NCBI GenBank assembly: GCA_946408315.1
Contig: CAMJRV010000041.1
Span: forward strand, 1-11,209
Reading direction: 5' to 3'
Length of the DNA: 11,209 bases
Source: an uncultured Bacillota bacterium
GTDB lineage: Bacteria > Bacillota > Clostridia > Peptostreptococcales > Anaerovoracaceae
Part shown: positions 1-7,481 of the stretch, piece after piece
How positions within the stretch are numbered: position 1 is the first letter of the stretch
How the letters are laid out: the number at the start of each line of letters is the position of its first letter
Made by a program: the position numbers and the translations under genes
The notes under the pieces: model-generated
What the model was told of the DNA's origin: nothing
Databases searched by the model: none
Seen by the model: only the letters and a program-made list of their open reading frames with translations

Positions 1-1607
1 CTGCCGATACCATGAGTCATTTCCAGATTGTTGATACAGCCAAAACCGCAGTTGTCAAAGAGCAGCACATTTATTTTTCTCCCTTCCTGCAGGGAGGTAA
101 CCAGTTCGGTGTGGAGCATCAGGTAGCTGCCGTCGCCGGTCATGGCATAGACCTCGCGGCTTGGAGCGGCCAGCTTCGCGCCCAGGGATGCGGCCACTTC
201 ATAACCCATACAGGAATAACCGTATTCCATGTGATAGGAATCTCTGGTTTCCGTGGTCCACATTCTCTGGAGATCTCCCGGGAGACTGCCGGACGCACCG
301 ACAACGATGGCATCCTCCGGAATCAGCTTCCTGATGAGGCAGATCGCCGCGGTCTGGGTGATGACGCCGCCGGTCAGCTTGATGAATTCTTCGATACTGC
401 CCGGGTGGCCGGCCTTGACGATAGGTTTAAAGTTCTCATTGTACATATATTTTGAGAAAATTTCCATCTGTTGATTCCAGGCGGCTCTCAGTTCCTTGAT
501 TTCATTCTGGTAAGCGGAGCGATAGCCCTTTTCCCGCAGCGCTTCGGTCAGCGCCGTTAACCCGGCTTTCGCATCGCCTACTGTCATTACACTATCGGCC
601 TTATAGGCGTGGAATCTCGAGATATTGAGGGAAACAAATTTCACGTCGGGATTTTGGAACAGGGATTTGGACCCTGTGGTGAAATCCGAAAGCCTCGTTC
701 CTACTGCCAGCACGAGATCGGCTTTTTCCGCAATGGAATTGGCAGCCAGATTTCCGGTCACTCCCATGCCTCCGAGGCAATAGGGGGAACTGGACCGGCA
801 GGCGCTCTTTCCGGCCTGGGTTTCTCCGAAGGGAATCCGGAATGCTTCACAGAACGATTCCAGTGCTTTGCCGGCCTCTGAATAGCGGACGCCGCCGCCG
901 CAGATCACCATCGGATATTTGCTTTCCATGATGACGTTTACCACTTCGTCCAGCTCTTCCTGAACCGGAATGGGCCGCGTGATCTTATGGACTCTTTTCT
1001 CAAAGAAATAATCGGGATAATCATAGCTTTCGCCCTGAACATCCTGCGGAATTGCGACGCAGACTGCGCCGGTGTCCGCGGGGTCGGTGAGGACTCTCAT
1101 GGCGTTGATCATGGCAGACATCAACTGCTCCGCCCGAGTCACCCTGTCCCAATACTTACAGACGGCCTTAAAGGCGTCGTTCGTCGTGATGGAAAGGCTG
1201 GCGGGCTGTTCGATCTGCTGGAGCACCGGGTCGGGCTGTCTCGTGGCAAACACGTCGCCGGGCAGAAGCAGAAGCGGAATATTGTTTACCGTGGCCGTAG
1301 CCGCGGCGGTAATCATGTTTGCAGCACCCGGTCCGATGGAAGAGGCGCAGGCAATGATCCTTCTTCTATTGTTTTGTTTTGCAAAACCGGTGGCAGCATG
1401 GGCCATGCCCTGCTCGCTGCGGCCCTGATGGACGTTCAGGCTGCCGGGATTTTCATCCAGCGCCTGACCCAGACCTACGACGATACCGTGTCCGAATATG
1501 GTGAAAATGCCTTCTACGAACTTGGTTTCCACGCCGTCCATGCTAACATACTGGTTGTCAAGAAATTTCACCAGGGCTTGCGCCATGGTCATTCTCTGTC
1601 TTTCCAT
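1..1607 (-). CDS. iolD: 3D-(3,5/4)-trihydroxycyclohexane-1,2-dione hydrolase (IolD), 3' end missing
   Basis: IolD is a cytoplasmic, thiamine-diphosphate-dependent enzyme that hydrolyses the ring of trihydroxycyclohexane-1,2-dione to 5-deoxyglucuronate in myo-inositol breakdown. The minus strand is open from the ATG at 1607 to the window edge, giving 535 codons without a stop; the family is about 640 residues, so roughly the last 100 are outside the window. Near the N-terminus the segment [11 protein letters not shown] holds the probable cofactor-activating Glu65. The ThDP/magnesium motif GDGSYLMLH starts at residue 491 and is followed by [11 protein letters not shown], so Asp492 and Asn519 are the expected metal ligands. 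The stretch resembles Bacillus subtilis IolD as I remember it. A GAGG ribosome binding site lies 9 bases before the start. The gene follows iolC by 23 bases in the same operon. Other ThDP enzymes (acetolactate synthase type) are less likely given these motifs and neighbours. Confidence 0.95.
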   Translation of the reverse strand, partial: MERQRMTMAQALVKFLDNQYVSMDGVETKFVEGIFTIFGHGIVVGLGQALDENPGSLNVHQGRSEQGMAHAATGFAKQNNRRRIIACASSIGPGAANMITAAATATVNNIPLLLLPGDVFATRQPDPVLQQIEQPASLSITTNDAFKAVCKYWDRVTRAEQLMSAMINAMRVLTDPADTGAVCVAIPQDVQGESYDYPDYFFEKRVHKITRPIPVQEELDEVVNVIMESKYPMVICGGGVRYSEAGKALESFCEAFRIPFGETQAGKSACRSSSPYCLGGMGVTGNLAANSIAEKADLVLAVGTRLSDFTTGSKSLFQNPDVKFVSLNISRFHAYKADSVMTVGDAKAGLTALTEALREKGYRSAYQNEIKELRAAWNQQMEIFSKYMYNENFKPIVKAGHPGSIEEFIKLTGGVITQTAAICLIRKLIPEDAIVVGASGSLPGDLQRMWTTETRDSYHMEYGYSCMGYEVAASLGAKLAAPSREVYAMTGDGSYLMLHTELVTSLQEGRKINVLLFDNCGFGCINNLEMTHGIG

Positions 1608-1630
1608 GGAAATACACCTCTCAAAAACTC

Positions 1631-2650
1631 TTATTCGGTTTTCGCCACCATATTGCCGTATTCCTGTTTTGATTTTGCGATGAAGTCCTTGATCACATCC
1701 AGCGTCGGCATGTCTTCCGAGCAGGCATGGCTCGCGACGAGGAGGGAAGCGGAAGCGCTCCCAAGCTCAAGGCAGTCCGGGACGTCCAGACCTTCCAGCA
1801 ATCCGTACAGGAATGCCGCAGCATAGCCGTCTCCGCCTCCGAAGGACTTCAGCGCTTTCACCGGGAACGGTTTGATGGAATACTTCTCCCCATCGTTGGT
1901 GTAGGCTGTGGAGCCCTGTTTGCCGTGTTTAATCACGACGATCTTCGCTCCCTGAGAATGCCAGTATGATGCTGTTCCCGCATCGCTTCCGTCTGTTTCG
2001 ATCAGGCGTTCCGTCAGGTCATATTCTTCCCTGGAACCTAATATAATATCACTTTGTCTTGCTACGATAGAGTAATAAATGGAGATTTCGTCCTTGCTGC
2101 GCCAGTTGTATTCTCTGAAGTCGATGTCAAAGATAACCGGAGTGTTCGTTTTTTTCGCAAGAAACAGGGCGCGCAGCGCCGCTTCTCTGGAAGGACTTTC
2201 GGCAAGGGCGGTCCCGGAAAGCAGAAGCGCCTTGCTGTTTCTGATATAGGCTTCGTCGATATCGGATACGTCCAGCTGCAGGTCCGCAATATCGTTACGG
2301 TACATCAGAATGCTGCTTTCGCTTTCATTCAGGATTTCCGTAAACGTCAGCCCGAGCTTTTCCCCGTTGGTGCACCGCTTGATTCGCGATACATCAATGC
2401 CTTCGTTTTCAAAATACTCCACGACGAAATCGCCGAAGCGGTCGTCCGATACTCTGGCAAAGAAGCCGATCCGCTTTCCGAGCCTCGCCATACCCACGGC
2501 GATATTGGCCGGGGAACCGCCGAGATATTTTCGGAAGGTCGTGCTTTCCGTCAGAGTCTTGAAGTAATCCACCGGATTGAAATCGATGGCGATCCGTCCG
2601 AGAAGAACCAGATCCATCGGTCTTTTGGAATCAAAGTTTACATATTTCAT
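1631..2650 (-). CDS. iolC: 5-dehydro-2-deoxygluconokinase (IolC), PfkB family
   Basis: IolC uses ATP to phosphorylate 2-deoxy-5-keto-D-gluconate, making the substrate of the IolJ aldolase. The 339-residue protein has the PfkB/ribokinase layout: the N-terminal sugar-binding signature [10 protein letters not shown] at 44-53, the segment [12 protein letters not shown] at 113-124 that is typical of Iol[13 protein letters not shown] at 145-156, and the C-terminal catalytic region [12 protein letters not shown] at 269-280 with the probable base Asp274. The usual family form is GAGDS or GAGDT, so Gly272 and Gly275 are unusual, although the Asp and the anion-hole glycines are kept. The start is well set by AAGGAGGAG just upstream. 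It lies 11 bases after the iolJ stop and 23 before iolD. Length and motifs match IolC of Bacillus (about 325 residues). A different sugar kinase is possible but unlikely in this context. Confidence 0.94.
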   Translation of the reverse strand: MKYVNFDSKRPMDLVLLGRIAIDFNPVDYFKTLTESTTFRKYLGGSPANIAVGMARLGKRIGFFARVSDDRFGDFVVEYFENEGIDVSRIKRCTNGEKLGLTFTEILNESESSILMYRNDIADLQLDVSDIDEAYIRNSKALLLSGTALAESPSREAALRALFLAKKTNTPVIFDIDFREYNWRSKDEISIYYSIVARQSDIILGSREEYDLTERLIETDGSDAGTASYWHSQGAKIVVIKHGKQGSTAYTNDGEKYSIKPFPVKALKSFGGGDGYAAAFLYGLLEGLDVPDCLELGSASASLLVASHACSEDMPTLDVIKDFIAKSKQEYGNMVAKTE

Positions 2651-2661
2651 AACTCTCCTCC

Positions 2662-3495
2662 TTATCCGTTAAAGAGACTGATATGTTGTTTTACCCTGTT
2701 ATAGAAACCTTCAATCATGGCCTCGTTCAATCCGAAATAGTTCGGAGACGGAGTCCGGTCGAGGTAATTTTTTGCTTCGAGAGTCAAGGCGTCATAACAG
2801 GAGGTTGCAATATTGACTTTTTTGATGCCGAGCCGTATGGCCGTTTTAAAGTCTTCCTCCGTCAGGCCCGTGCCGCCGTGCAGCACGAGAGGCGCGTCTA
2901 CGAGCTTTGCCGTTTCTTCCACGATATCGAAGCGGAGCTTCGGGGCGACGGCATAGTTTCCATGAGCGTTCCCGATGGCGATGGCAAGCGCGTCCGGATT
3001 TGCTTCTGTAAAAAATGTTAATGCATCTTCCGGGCGGGTATATTCAATTATATGATCGACCGTTCCGCCCTCGTTTCCGCCGACGACGCCGATTTCTCCT
3101 TCAACGGAGGCGCCGTATCGTTTGGCCAGGCTGATGATGTCCCGGGTTTTTAAGATATTTTCTTTCAGCGGAAACAGGGAGCCGTCGAACATGACGGAGG
3201 TGAACCCATATTCCAGCACTTTTGATATATTCTGTACTGACACCCCGTGGTCAAAGTGGACTGCGATATCCACCTTTGCATGTTTTGCTGCATTTACCAT
3301 CATGGGGGCCATCAAGTCAAGAGGAGAATGGCTGAGACGCTTTTCCGCCAGTTGCATGATGATCGGGCTATTTAGTTCTTCCGCAGCCTTTACGGCGCCG
3401 AGGATCATCTCCATATTGCCTACGTTGAACGCACCTATGGCTTTTCCGTCTGTTCTTGCGCCGGCGAGAAGCGTTTTCATGTTACATAGTGACAA
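2662..3495 (-). CDS. iolJ: Class II aldolase, probable 6-phospho-5-dehydro-2-deoxy-D-gluconate aldolase (IolJ)
   Basis: The protein is a zinc-dependent class II ketose-bisphosphate aldolase of 277 residues. In this context it most likely cleaves phosphorylated deoxy-keto-gluconate to dihydroxyacetone phosphate and malonic semialdehyde. Visible family motifs are GAFNVGN at 21-27, HFDHG at 80-84 (catalytic Asp82, zinc ligand His83), VEGEIG at 131-136, GNAHGN at 175-180 (zinc ligand His178), LHGGTG at 205-210 (zinc ligand His206) and VNIAT at 227-231. The start is a TTG, chosen because AGGAGG at 3503-3508 sits 7 bases before it, whereas the in-frame ATG at 3480 is 22 bases from that site. It is the first gene of the iolJ-iolC-iolD operon. 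Sequence alone does not separate IolJ from fructose- or tagatose-bisphosphate aldolase; the linked iolC and iolD decide the call. Confidence 0.87.
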   Translation of the reverse strand: MSLCNMKTLLAGARTDGKAIGAFNVGNMEMILGAVKAAEELNSPIIMQLAEKRLSHSPLDLMAPMMVNAAKHAKVDIAVHFDHGVSVQNISKVLEYGFTSVMFDGSLFPLKENILKTRDIISLAKRYGASVEGEIGVVGGNEGGTVDHIIEYTRPEDALTFFTEANPDALAIAIGNAHGNYAVAPKLRFDIVEETAKLVDAPLVLHGGTGLTEEDFKTAIRLGIKKVNIATSCYDALTLEAKNYLDRTPSPNYFGLNEAMIEGFYNRVKQHISLFNG

Positions 3496-3502
3496 AGGAC
3501 CA

Positions 3503-3508
3503 CCTCCT
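3503..3508 (-). promoter_or_regulatory. Ribosome binding site that fixes the TTG start of iolJ
   Basis: On the minus strand the bases read AGGAGG, a perfect anti-16S match, followed by a 7-base spacer and TTG (3495-3493). The next in-frame ATG, at 3480-3478, would have a 22-base spacer and no better site of its own. This supports initiation at the TTG. Confidence 0.75.
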
Positions 3509-3562
3509 GTTCAAATGCGGTCGGATTGGGATTTCCCGTTTTGATATATAAATCATTGTTAT

Positions 3563-3568
3563 ATTATA
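3563..3568 (-). promoter_or_regulatory. Probable -10 element of the iolJCD promoter
   Basis: The minus strand reads TATAAT here, a consensus sigma-A -10 box. It would start transcription near 3556 and give a leader of about 60 bases before iolJ. The hexamer 17 bases upstream (CCCATA) is a poor -35, so this promoter is probably weak alone or needs an activator. Directly upstream lies an imperfect dyad, CCAA-AA-TTGG at 3570-3579, flanked by further complementary bases at 3567-3568 and 3581-3582, which could be an operator. A short GGGA-TT-TCCC dyad at 3528-3537 lies in the predicted leader. No regulator binding can be proved from sequence. Confidence 0.45.
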
Positions 3569-3649
3569 GCCAAAATTGGTTACTTTATGGGTATATTTTA
3601 GCATAAATTTTGATGTGGTTCAATAGACAATTTACGAAACTGAAAAGAG

Positions 3650-3678
3650 TTGATAAGATTCTTTCAAAATGGTAATAT
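3650..3678 (+). promoter_or_regulatory. Probable sigma-A promoter of the sugar ABC transporter operon
   Basis: TTGATA at 3650-3655 and TAATAT at 3673-3678 are separated by 17 bases and match the -35 and -10 consensus well. Transcription would begin near 3685, leaving a leader of about 34 bases before the ATPase start at 3719. The promoter is divergent from the iolJCD promoter about 90 bases away, so a regulator bound between them could control both operons. Confidence 0.6.
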
Positions 3679-3718
3679 TACAAATGAAAAACGGCTTACC
3701 AGGAACAGGAGGTGGCGA

Positions 3719-5230
3719 ATGGAATACATTTTAGAAATGAAGGATATCTGTAAATCTTTCTCCGGCGTAAAGGTTTTGGACCGCGTTTCCTTGAGCGTAA
3801 AGCCCGGTGAGGTTCACGCGCTTATGGGAGAAAACGGTGCGGGAAAATCTACATTGATGAAAATTCTGATGGGAATTTACAAAATGGATTCCGGCTCCAT
3901 CCTCATCGGCGGCGAGGCAGTCACTGTTTCCGGCCCGAAGGATGCGATATCCAAAGGAATTTCCATGATCCATCAGGAACTCAATCCGGTTCTGGATATG
4001 GAAGTCGCCGAGAATATCTTCATCGGGAGAGAGCGCGTCAAGACGGTGGCCGGAAAGTTAAAGCTTGTAGATAAAGCGTCCATGCGGGAAGAGACGGAGG
4101 AACTCTTTCGCGATATGAACATCAGCATCAACCCGAAGGCGGTGATGCGGTATCTGAGCGTTGCGGAAACTCAGCTCGTGGAGATCGTGAAGGCTATATC
4201 GCTGAAATCGAAGATCGTGATCATGGACGAGCCGACTTCGGCGATCACGGAAAAGGAGGTCCTGGTCCTGTTCGAGCAGATCAAGAGGCTGAAGGAGCAG
4301 GGCGTTGCAATTATCTATATCTCGCATAAAATGGACGAGATCTTTAAAATTGCGGATCAGATCACCGTGCTGAGAGACGGCGCCCTTGCCGGCTCAGGGG
4401 CGGCTGCGGAGCTTGACGGGGACAAGCTGATCTCGATGATGGTCGGAAGAGAGATCAAGCAGGTCTATCCGAAGGAAGCGACGGAGATTCTGGACGTCGT
4501 CCTGGAAGTACAGGAGCTGAACCGGGGAAAAAAAGTCAAAGACGTCAGCTTCCGCCTTCACGGCGGAGAAGTGTTGGGAATTGCCGGTCTGGTGGGCTCG
4601 GGAAGGAGCGAACTGGTCGAGACGATATTCGGCATTCGCCCGGCTACTTCCGGTAAGATTTTCGTGAAGGGGCAAGCGGTGACGATCCGCCATCCGAAGG
4701 AGGCCATCGCACATAAGATCGCCATGATCACGGAAGACCGGAAACAGACCGGGCTGAACCTGAAAACCTCGGTGGAACAGAACATCTCCCTGGTTTCGAT
4801 AAAAAAACTATCCAGAGCAGGGATCATAGATAAAGGGCAGGAATCCGAAGCGGCCGATCGATATATCAAGTCGCTGAATATCAAGACCCATTCCAGAAAG
4901 GCGCCCATCATCTCCCTTTCCGGCGGAAACCAGCAGAAGGTCGTCCTGGCCAAATGGCTGCTTTCCGAGCCCGACATCATCATTTTCGACGAACCGACCC
5001 GGGGAATCGACGTGGGGGCGAAGCGCGACATATACTTACTGATCGGAGAGCTGGCAAAGCAGGGAAAGGGAATCATCGTCATCTCTTCGGAGATGCCTGA
5101 GGTCATGGGGATCAGCGACCGAATCCTCGTCATGAGCGAAGGAGCCGTGGCAGGTGAGCTCAACCGTGATGAATTTAGTCAGGAGGCCATTATGAATTAC
5201 GCATCCGCCAGAGGAGGGAAGAAGTCATGA
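3719..5230 (+). CDS. Ribose-type (CUT2) sugar ABC transporter, double ATP-binding protein; probable inositol importer
   Basis: This cytoplasmic ATPase powers a sugar importer and carries two nucleotide-binding domains in one chain of 503 residues, the size of RbsA, MglA and XylG. The first domain has Walker A GENGAGKST at 37-45, Q-loop Gln86, a degenerate signature YLSVAETQ at 145-152 and Walker B IVIMDEP at 166-172. The second has a degenerate Walker A (GLVGSGRSE), the good signature LSGGNQQKVV near 400 and Walker B FDEPTRGID near 424. This asymmetry is normal for the family. The start is the ATG at 3719 because AGGAGGTGG lies 6 bases before it; a TTG at 3650 would add 23 residues but lacks a ribosome binding site and overlaps the promoter. 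Its stop overlaps the permease start (ATGA). The substrate is inferred from the divergent iol genes; ribose, xylose or another sugar cannot be excluded. Confidence 0.93.
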   Translation: MEYILEMKDICKSFSGVKVLDRVSLSVKPGEVHALMGENGAGKSTLMKILMGIYKMDSGSILIGGEAVTVSGPKDAISKGISMIHQELNPVLDMEVAENIFIGRERVKTVAGKLKLVDKASMREETEELFRDMNISINPKAVMRYLSVAETQLVEIVKAISLKSKIVIMDEPTSAITEKEVLVLFEQIKRLKEQGVAIIYISHKMDEIFKIADQITVLRDGALAGSGAAAELDGDKLISMMVGREIKQVYPKEATEILDVVLEVQELNRGKKVKDVSFRLHGGEVLGIAGLVGSGRSELVETIFGIRPATSGKIFVKGQAVTIRHPKEAIAHKIAMITEDRKQTGLNLKTSVEQNISLVSIKKLSRAGIIDKGQESEAADRYIKSLNIKTHSRKAPIISLSGGNQQKVVLAKWLLSEPDIIIFDEPTRGIDVGAKRDIYLLIGELAKQGKGIIVISSEMPEVMGISDRILVMSEGAVAGELNRDEFSQEAIMNYASARGGKKS

Positions 5231-6201
5231 GTGAGAGATTGGGAGACGGAAGAATAAAATGGAGAGATAACGTAAGAGAGTTTGGGATACTGATCGCATT
5301 TGTGCTGATTGTTGCCATTTTAATGGTGATTTCTCCGGATGCGTTTGCCCAGCCGAAAAATCTGATCGGCATTGTCAAGCAGGCTTCTATCAACGGTATT
5401 TTGGCGTGCGGCATGATGTTTGTCATCCTATCGGGCGGAATCGATCTGTCGGTAGGCTCCACCATCGCGCTGGCAGGCGTTATGGCGGCGCACTTCGCCC
5501 ATCCTGACACGTATCCGCTGATCGTACCGATTCTGGTCGCACTGCTGGTCGGCCTCGCAGTGGGCCTGGTCAACGGCTTAGGTGTGGCCTACGGCGGCAT
5601 CCCGCCTTTCATCATCACTCTGGCGACGATGACGGCAGTGAGGGGCGTGGCGCTGATCGCCAGCGGCGGTTCGCCGGTGTACAACCTGTCAGATTCGTTT
5701 AACGGCCTTGCCAGCGGCTTTATCCCGGGAACGATCGTGCCGATTCTGGCTGTCTATTTTCTGATCATCATATTGGTAAGCGGATTTATTTTGACGAAGA
5801 CCGTCTTCGGCCGCAGGATCTATACGATCGGAGGTAACGATGTGGCGGCAAAGGTATCGGGAATCAATGTGAAGCGGATGCGGCTTTCCGTCTACGCCAT
5901 ATCCGGCGTGCTGGCGGGGTTTGCAGGTGTTTTGCTCGCATCAAGAACGATTTCCGGCTCGCCTACGGCCGGGCAGGGCTATGAACTGGACGCCATTGCC
6001 GCCGTCATCATCGGAGGCATCAGCATGTCGGGCGGTGCGGGAAAATGGTACGGAACTCTGATCGGAGCCCTGCTGCTCGCGGTTTTGGCTAACGGTCTCG
6101 ATATCCTGAACGTATCGTCAAACTACCAGATGGTCATCAAGGGAGCGATCATCGCCATTGCGGTTCTGGTAGACATCAGAGGGAAAGCTCGAAACGAATA
6201 A
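5227..6201 (+). CDS. Ribose-type sugar ABC transporter permease; probable inositol importer
   Basis: This inner-membrane protein forms the translocation channel, presumably as a dimer, for the importer powered by the preceding ATPase. It has 324 residues, typical of RbsC-like permeases (BPD_transp_2 family), and consists mostly of long hydrophobic segments, consistent with eight to ten spans. The first is at about residues 19-36. The family motif SGGIDLSVGS lies at 69-78, and the conserved C-terminal stretch IGGISMSGGAGKWYGTLIGA precedes the last spans. The start overlaps the ATPase stop by four bases (ATGA), with GGAGG upstream at 5213-5217, so the two are probably translationally coupled. 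The family call is secure; the substrate is inferred from the neighbouring iol operon. Confidence 0.93.
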   Translation: MSERLGDGRIKWRDNVREFGILIAFVLIVAILMVISPDAFAQPKNLIGIVKQASINGILACGMMFVILSGGIDLSVGSTIALAGVMAAHFAHPDTYPLIVPILVALLVGLAVGLVNGLGVAYGGIPPFIITLATMTAVRGVALIASGGSPVYNLSDSFNGLASGFIPGTIVPILAVYFLIIILVSGFILTKTVFGRRIYTIGGNDVAAKVSGINVKRMRLSVYAISGVLAGFAGVLLASRTISGSPTAGQGYELDAIAAVIIGGISMSGGAGKWYGTLIGALLLAVLANGLDILNVSSNYQMVIKGAIIAIAVLVDIRGKARNE

Positions 6202-6216
6202 TTTGTCGGTTGCGGC

Positions 6217-6244
6217 CTGTTTCAGCGAGTAAAAGCTGAAACGG
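6217..6244 (+). other. Intercistronic hairpin before the binding-protein gene
   Basis: GTTTCAGC (6219-6226) and GCTGAAAC (6235-6242) form a perfect 8-bp stem around an 8-base A-rich loop; one wobble and one C-G pair extend it to 10 bp. No T run follows, so it is not a usual terminator. Its place between permease and binding-protein genes suggests a structure that protects or processes the downstream mRNA, since binding proteins are usually needed in excess. This role is inferred from position only. Confidence 0.5.
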
Positions 6245-6278
6245 TGGTAATAATGAATCTTATTGAGGAGGAAAAAAG

Positions 6279-7241
6279 ATGAAAATGAAAAAATTGTTGG
6301 CAGTCATATTGGTGTTGACTCTGGTAATGGCCGTCTTTGCCGGCTGTGCCCCAAAGGGGACTGAAGGAGACGGAGGCGACGGTAAGACGGAAGCTCCTGC
6401 GAAATTTGCATTGTTTATGACCCATATGTCAAATGCATTTACCATCGAGCTTTCCGACGCGGTGAAGGCGCAGGCAAAGGAACTGGGCGTCGAACTTACG
6501 GTGAACGACGCGGCCCAGGACGTGAACAAGCAGATCAGCCAGATCGAAACGGCTGTAAACCAGGGCATTGACGGAATCATTATCGAGCCTGTCTCTGTCG
6601 ACGGAATTCTGCCTGCCGTAAAGACGGCAAAAGAAGCGGGAGTAACGGTCGTTATCGTAAATCAGCAGATCAGTGATCCGTCGGCTGCCGATTGCTATGT
6701 AGGCGTATCCAATGCGGACGGCGGAGAGATGGAAATGACGAAGGCCGCTGAGGATATCGGCGGAGCAGGAAACGTTGCGTTCCTTTTCGGACCGATGGGT
6801 TCGGATGCGCAACTCGGCAGACTCGAAGGATACAAGCGCGTACTTGACAAGAATCCTGACATCAAGGTCGTATTCGAGAGCACTGCAGAATGGGATACTG
6901 CAAAAGCGCTGAGCCTGGTGGAAAACTGGCTGCAGGCAAACAAGGACATCAAGGCGATCGTCGCACAGAATGACGGGATGGCCCTTGGTGCGTTAAAAGC
7001 CATCGAAGATGCAAAGCTTCAGGATTCTATCAAGGTTTACGGACTGGACGCGACTCCTGACGCGCTTCAGGCAGTAAAGGACGGCAGGCTGGCGGCGACC
7101 GTATCTCAGAGCACAACGTCTCAGGGAACGGAAGCGATGAAGGCATGCTACGCCATCGCCAACGGGGAAACCCGCGATGCGGAAATCCTGGTCGATTTCA
7201 CACTGATCACCAAGGATAACGTAGGCGATTTCCTCAAATAA
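6279..7241 (+). CDS. Sugar-binding lipoprotein of the ABC importer; probable inositol-binding protein
   Basis: This is the extracellular, membrane-anchored solute-binding protein of the importer. The 320-residue chain starts with a lipoprotein signal: KMKK, a hydrophobic stretch, then the lipobox FAGC with the lipidated Cys23, followed by an acidic, glycine-rich linker. The rest fits the periplasmic-binding LacI-type fold (RbsB family): FALFMTHMSNAF opening strand, DGIIIEPVSVDGILPA, VVIVNQQISDPSA, the segment VGVSNADGGEMEM, and VAQNDGMALGALKAIED near the hinge, ending with a domain-closing YGLDATPDALQAV region. The start is supported by GAGGAGG at 6265-6271 with a 7-base spacer. It is the last gene of the ATPase-permease-binding protein operon and is followed by a terminator. 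The ligand is inferred as myo-inositol from the divergent iol genes; another sugar is possible. Confidence 0.92.
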   Translation: MKMKKLLAVILVLTLVMAVFAGCAPKGTEGDGGDGKTEAPAKFALFMTHMSNAFTIELSDAVKAQAKELGVELTVNDAAQDVNKQISQIETAVNQGIDGIIIEPVSVDGILPAVKTAKEAGVTVVIVNQQISDPSAADCYVGVSNADGGEMEMTKAAEDIGGAGNVAFLFGPMGSDAQLGRLEGYKRVLDKNPDIKVVFESTAEWDTAKALSLVENWLQANKDIKAIVAQNDGMALGALKAIEDAKLQDSIKVYGLDATPDALQAVKDGRLAATVSQSTTSQGTEAMKACYAIANGETRDAEILVDFTLITKDNVGDFLK

Positions 7242-7249
7242 CAGGCGAA

Positions 7250-7293
7250 TGTTACTATTCACAGCACGGCTTTATCGACTGTGAATCGTAACA
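7250..7293. repeat. Long imperfect inverted repeat downstream of the ABC operon
   Basis: The arms GTTACTATTCACAG (7251-7264) and CTGTGAATCGTAAC (7279-7292) are complementary at 13 of 14 positions, the only mismatch being 7256 against 7287, and one more pair at 7250/7293 extends them. The loop is 14 bases. No T run follows directly. It begins 9 bases after the binding-protein stop, so it may act as an mRNA 3' stabiliser or be the remnant of a small mobile repeat. Confidence 0.55.
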
Positions 7294-7321
7294 CTATGTT
7301 AAAAGAAAGATAGAAATCAAG

Positions 7322-7350
7322 AAAAAACCCGTCGTAACCGGCGGGTTTTT
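7322..7350 (+). terminator. Rho-independent terminator of the ABC transporter operon
   Basis: ACCCGTCG pairs with CGGCGGGT around a TAAC loop (one U-G wobble), preceded by six A and followed by five T. This is a canonical intrinsic terminator, about 80 bases after the binding-protein gene. The A run means it could also stop transcription on the opposite strand. Confidence 0.85.
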
Positions 7351-7371
7351 ATGTTATAATATAATGTGATT

Positions 7372-7425
7372 TTATGCGTAGCAGTAGAAATCTACAAATC
7401 ACAGATTTGTGATTTCTTTGCATAA
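7372..7425. repeat. First of two adjacent strong hairpins before the tmk operon
   Basis: The inner stem is ACAAATC (7394-7400) against GATTTGT (7404-7410) with an ACA loop. It continues, past one bulged T at 7393, as AGAAATC (7386-7392) against GATTTCT (7411-7417), 14 bp in all. An outer stem, TTATGC (7372-7377) against GCATAA (7420-7425), closes the whole structure across an internal loop. No T tail follows. It could be an RNA leader element of the downstream operon, or part of a dispersed palindromic repeat; the family is not one I recognise. Confidence 0.6.
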
Positions 7426-7460
7426 GTCCGCCGACAATCTGCTGCGCAGATTGGGCGGGC
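7426..7460. repeat. Second strong hairpin before the tmk operon, abutting the first
   Basis: GTCCGCC (7426-7432) pairs with GGCGGGC (7454-7460), with one wobble, and CAATCTGC (7435-7442) pairs with GCAGATTG (7446-7453) around a TGC loop; a two-base GA bulge separates the stems. That makes 15 bp with a GC-rich base. It starts at the base where the first hairpin ends and lies 8 bases before the G-rich ribosome binding site of the small membrane peptide, so it could influence translation there. Confidence 0.6.
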
Positions 7461-7481
7461 TAGTATATGGGGGGTGCGAAC

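Noticed and set aside
987..1826. 279-residue open frame on the plus strand
   Set aside because: It lies antisense to iolD and the end of iolC, shows no domain, and is explained by the codon bias of the real genes on the other strand.
3650..3718. TTG start adding 23 residues to the ABC ATPase
   Set aside because: The TTG is part of a good -35 box, has no ribosome binding site, and the family starts at the later ATG, which has AGGAGG before it.
7355..7365. Two overlapping TATAAT boxes after the terminator, as a promoter for the tmk operon
   Set aside because: Both match the -10 consensus, but the bases 17 upstream (TCGTAA and ACCGGC) are not -35-like and lie in the terminator stem. A weak promoter remains possible, but I cannot support it.
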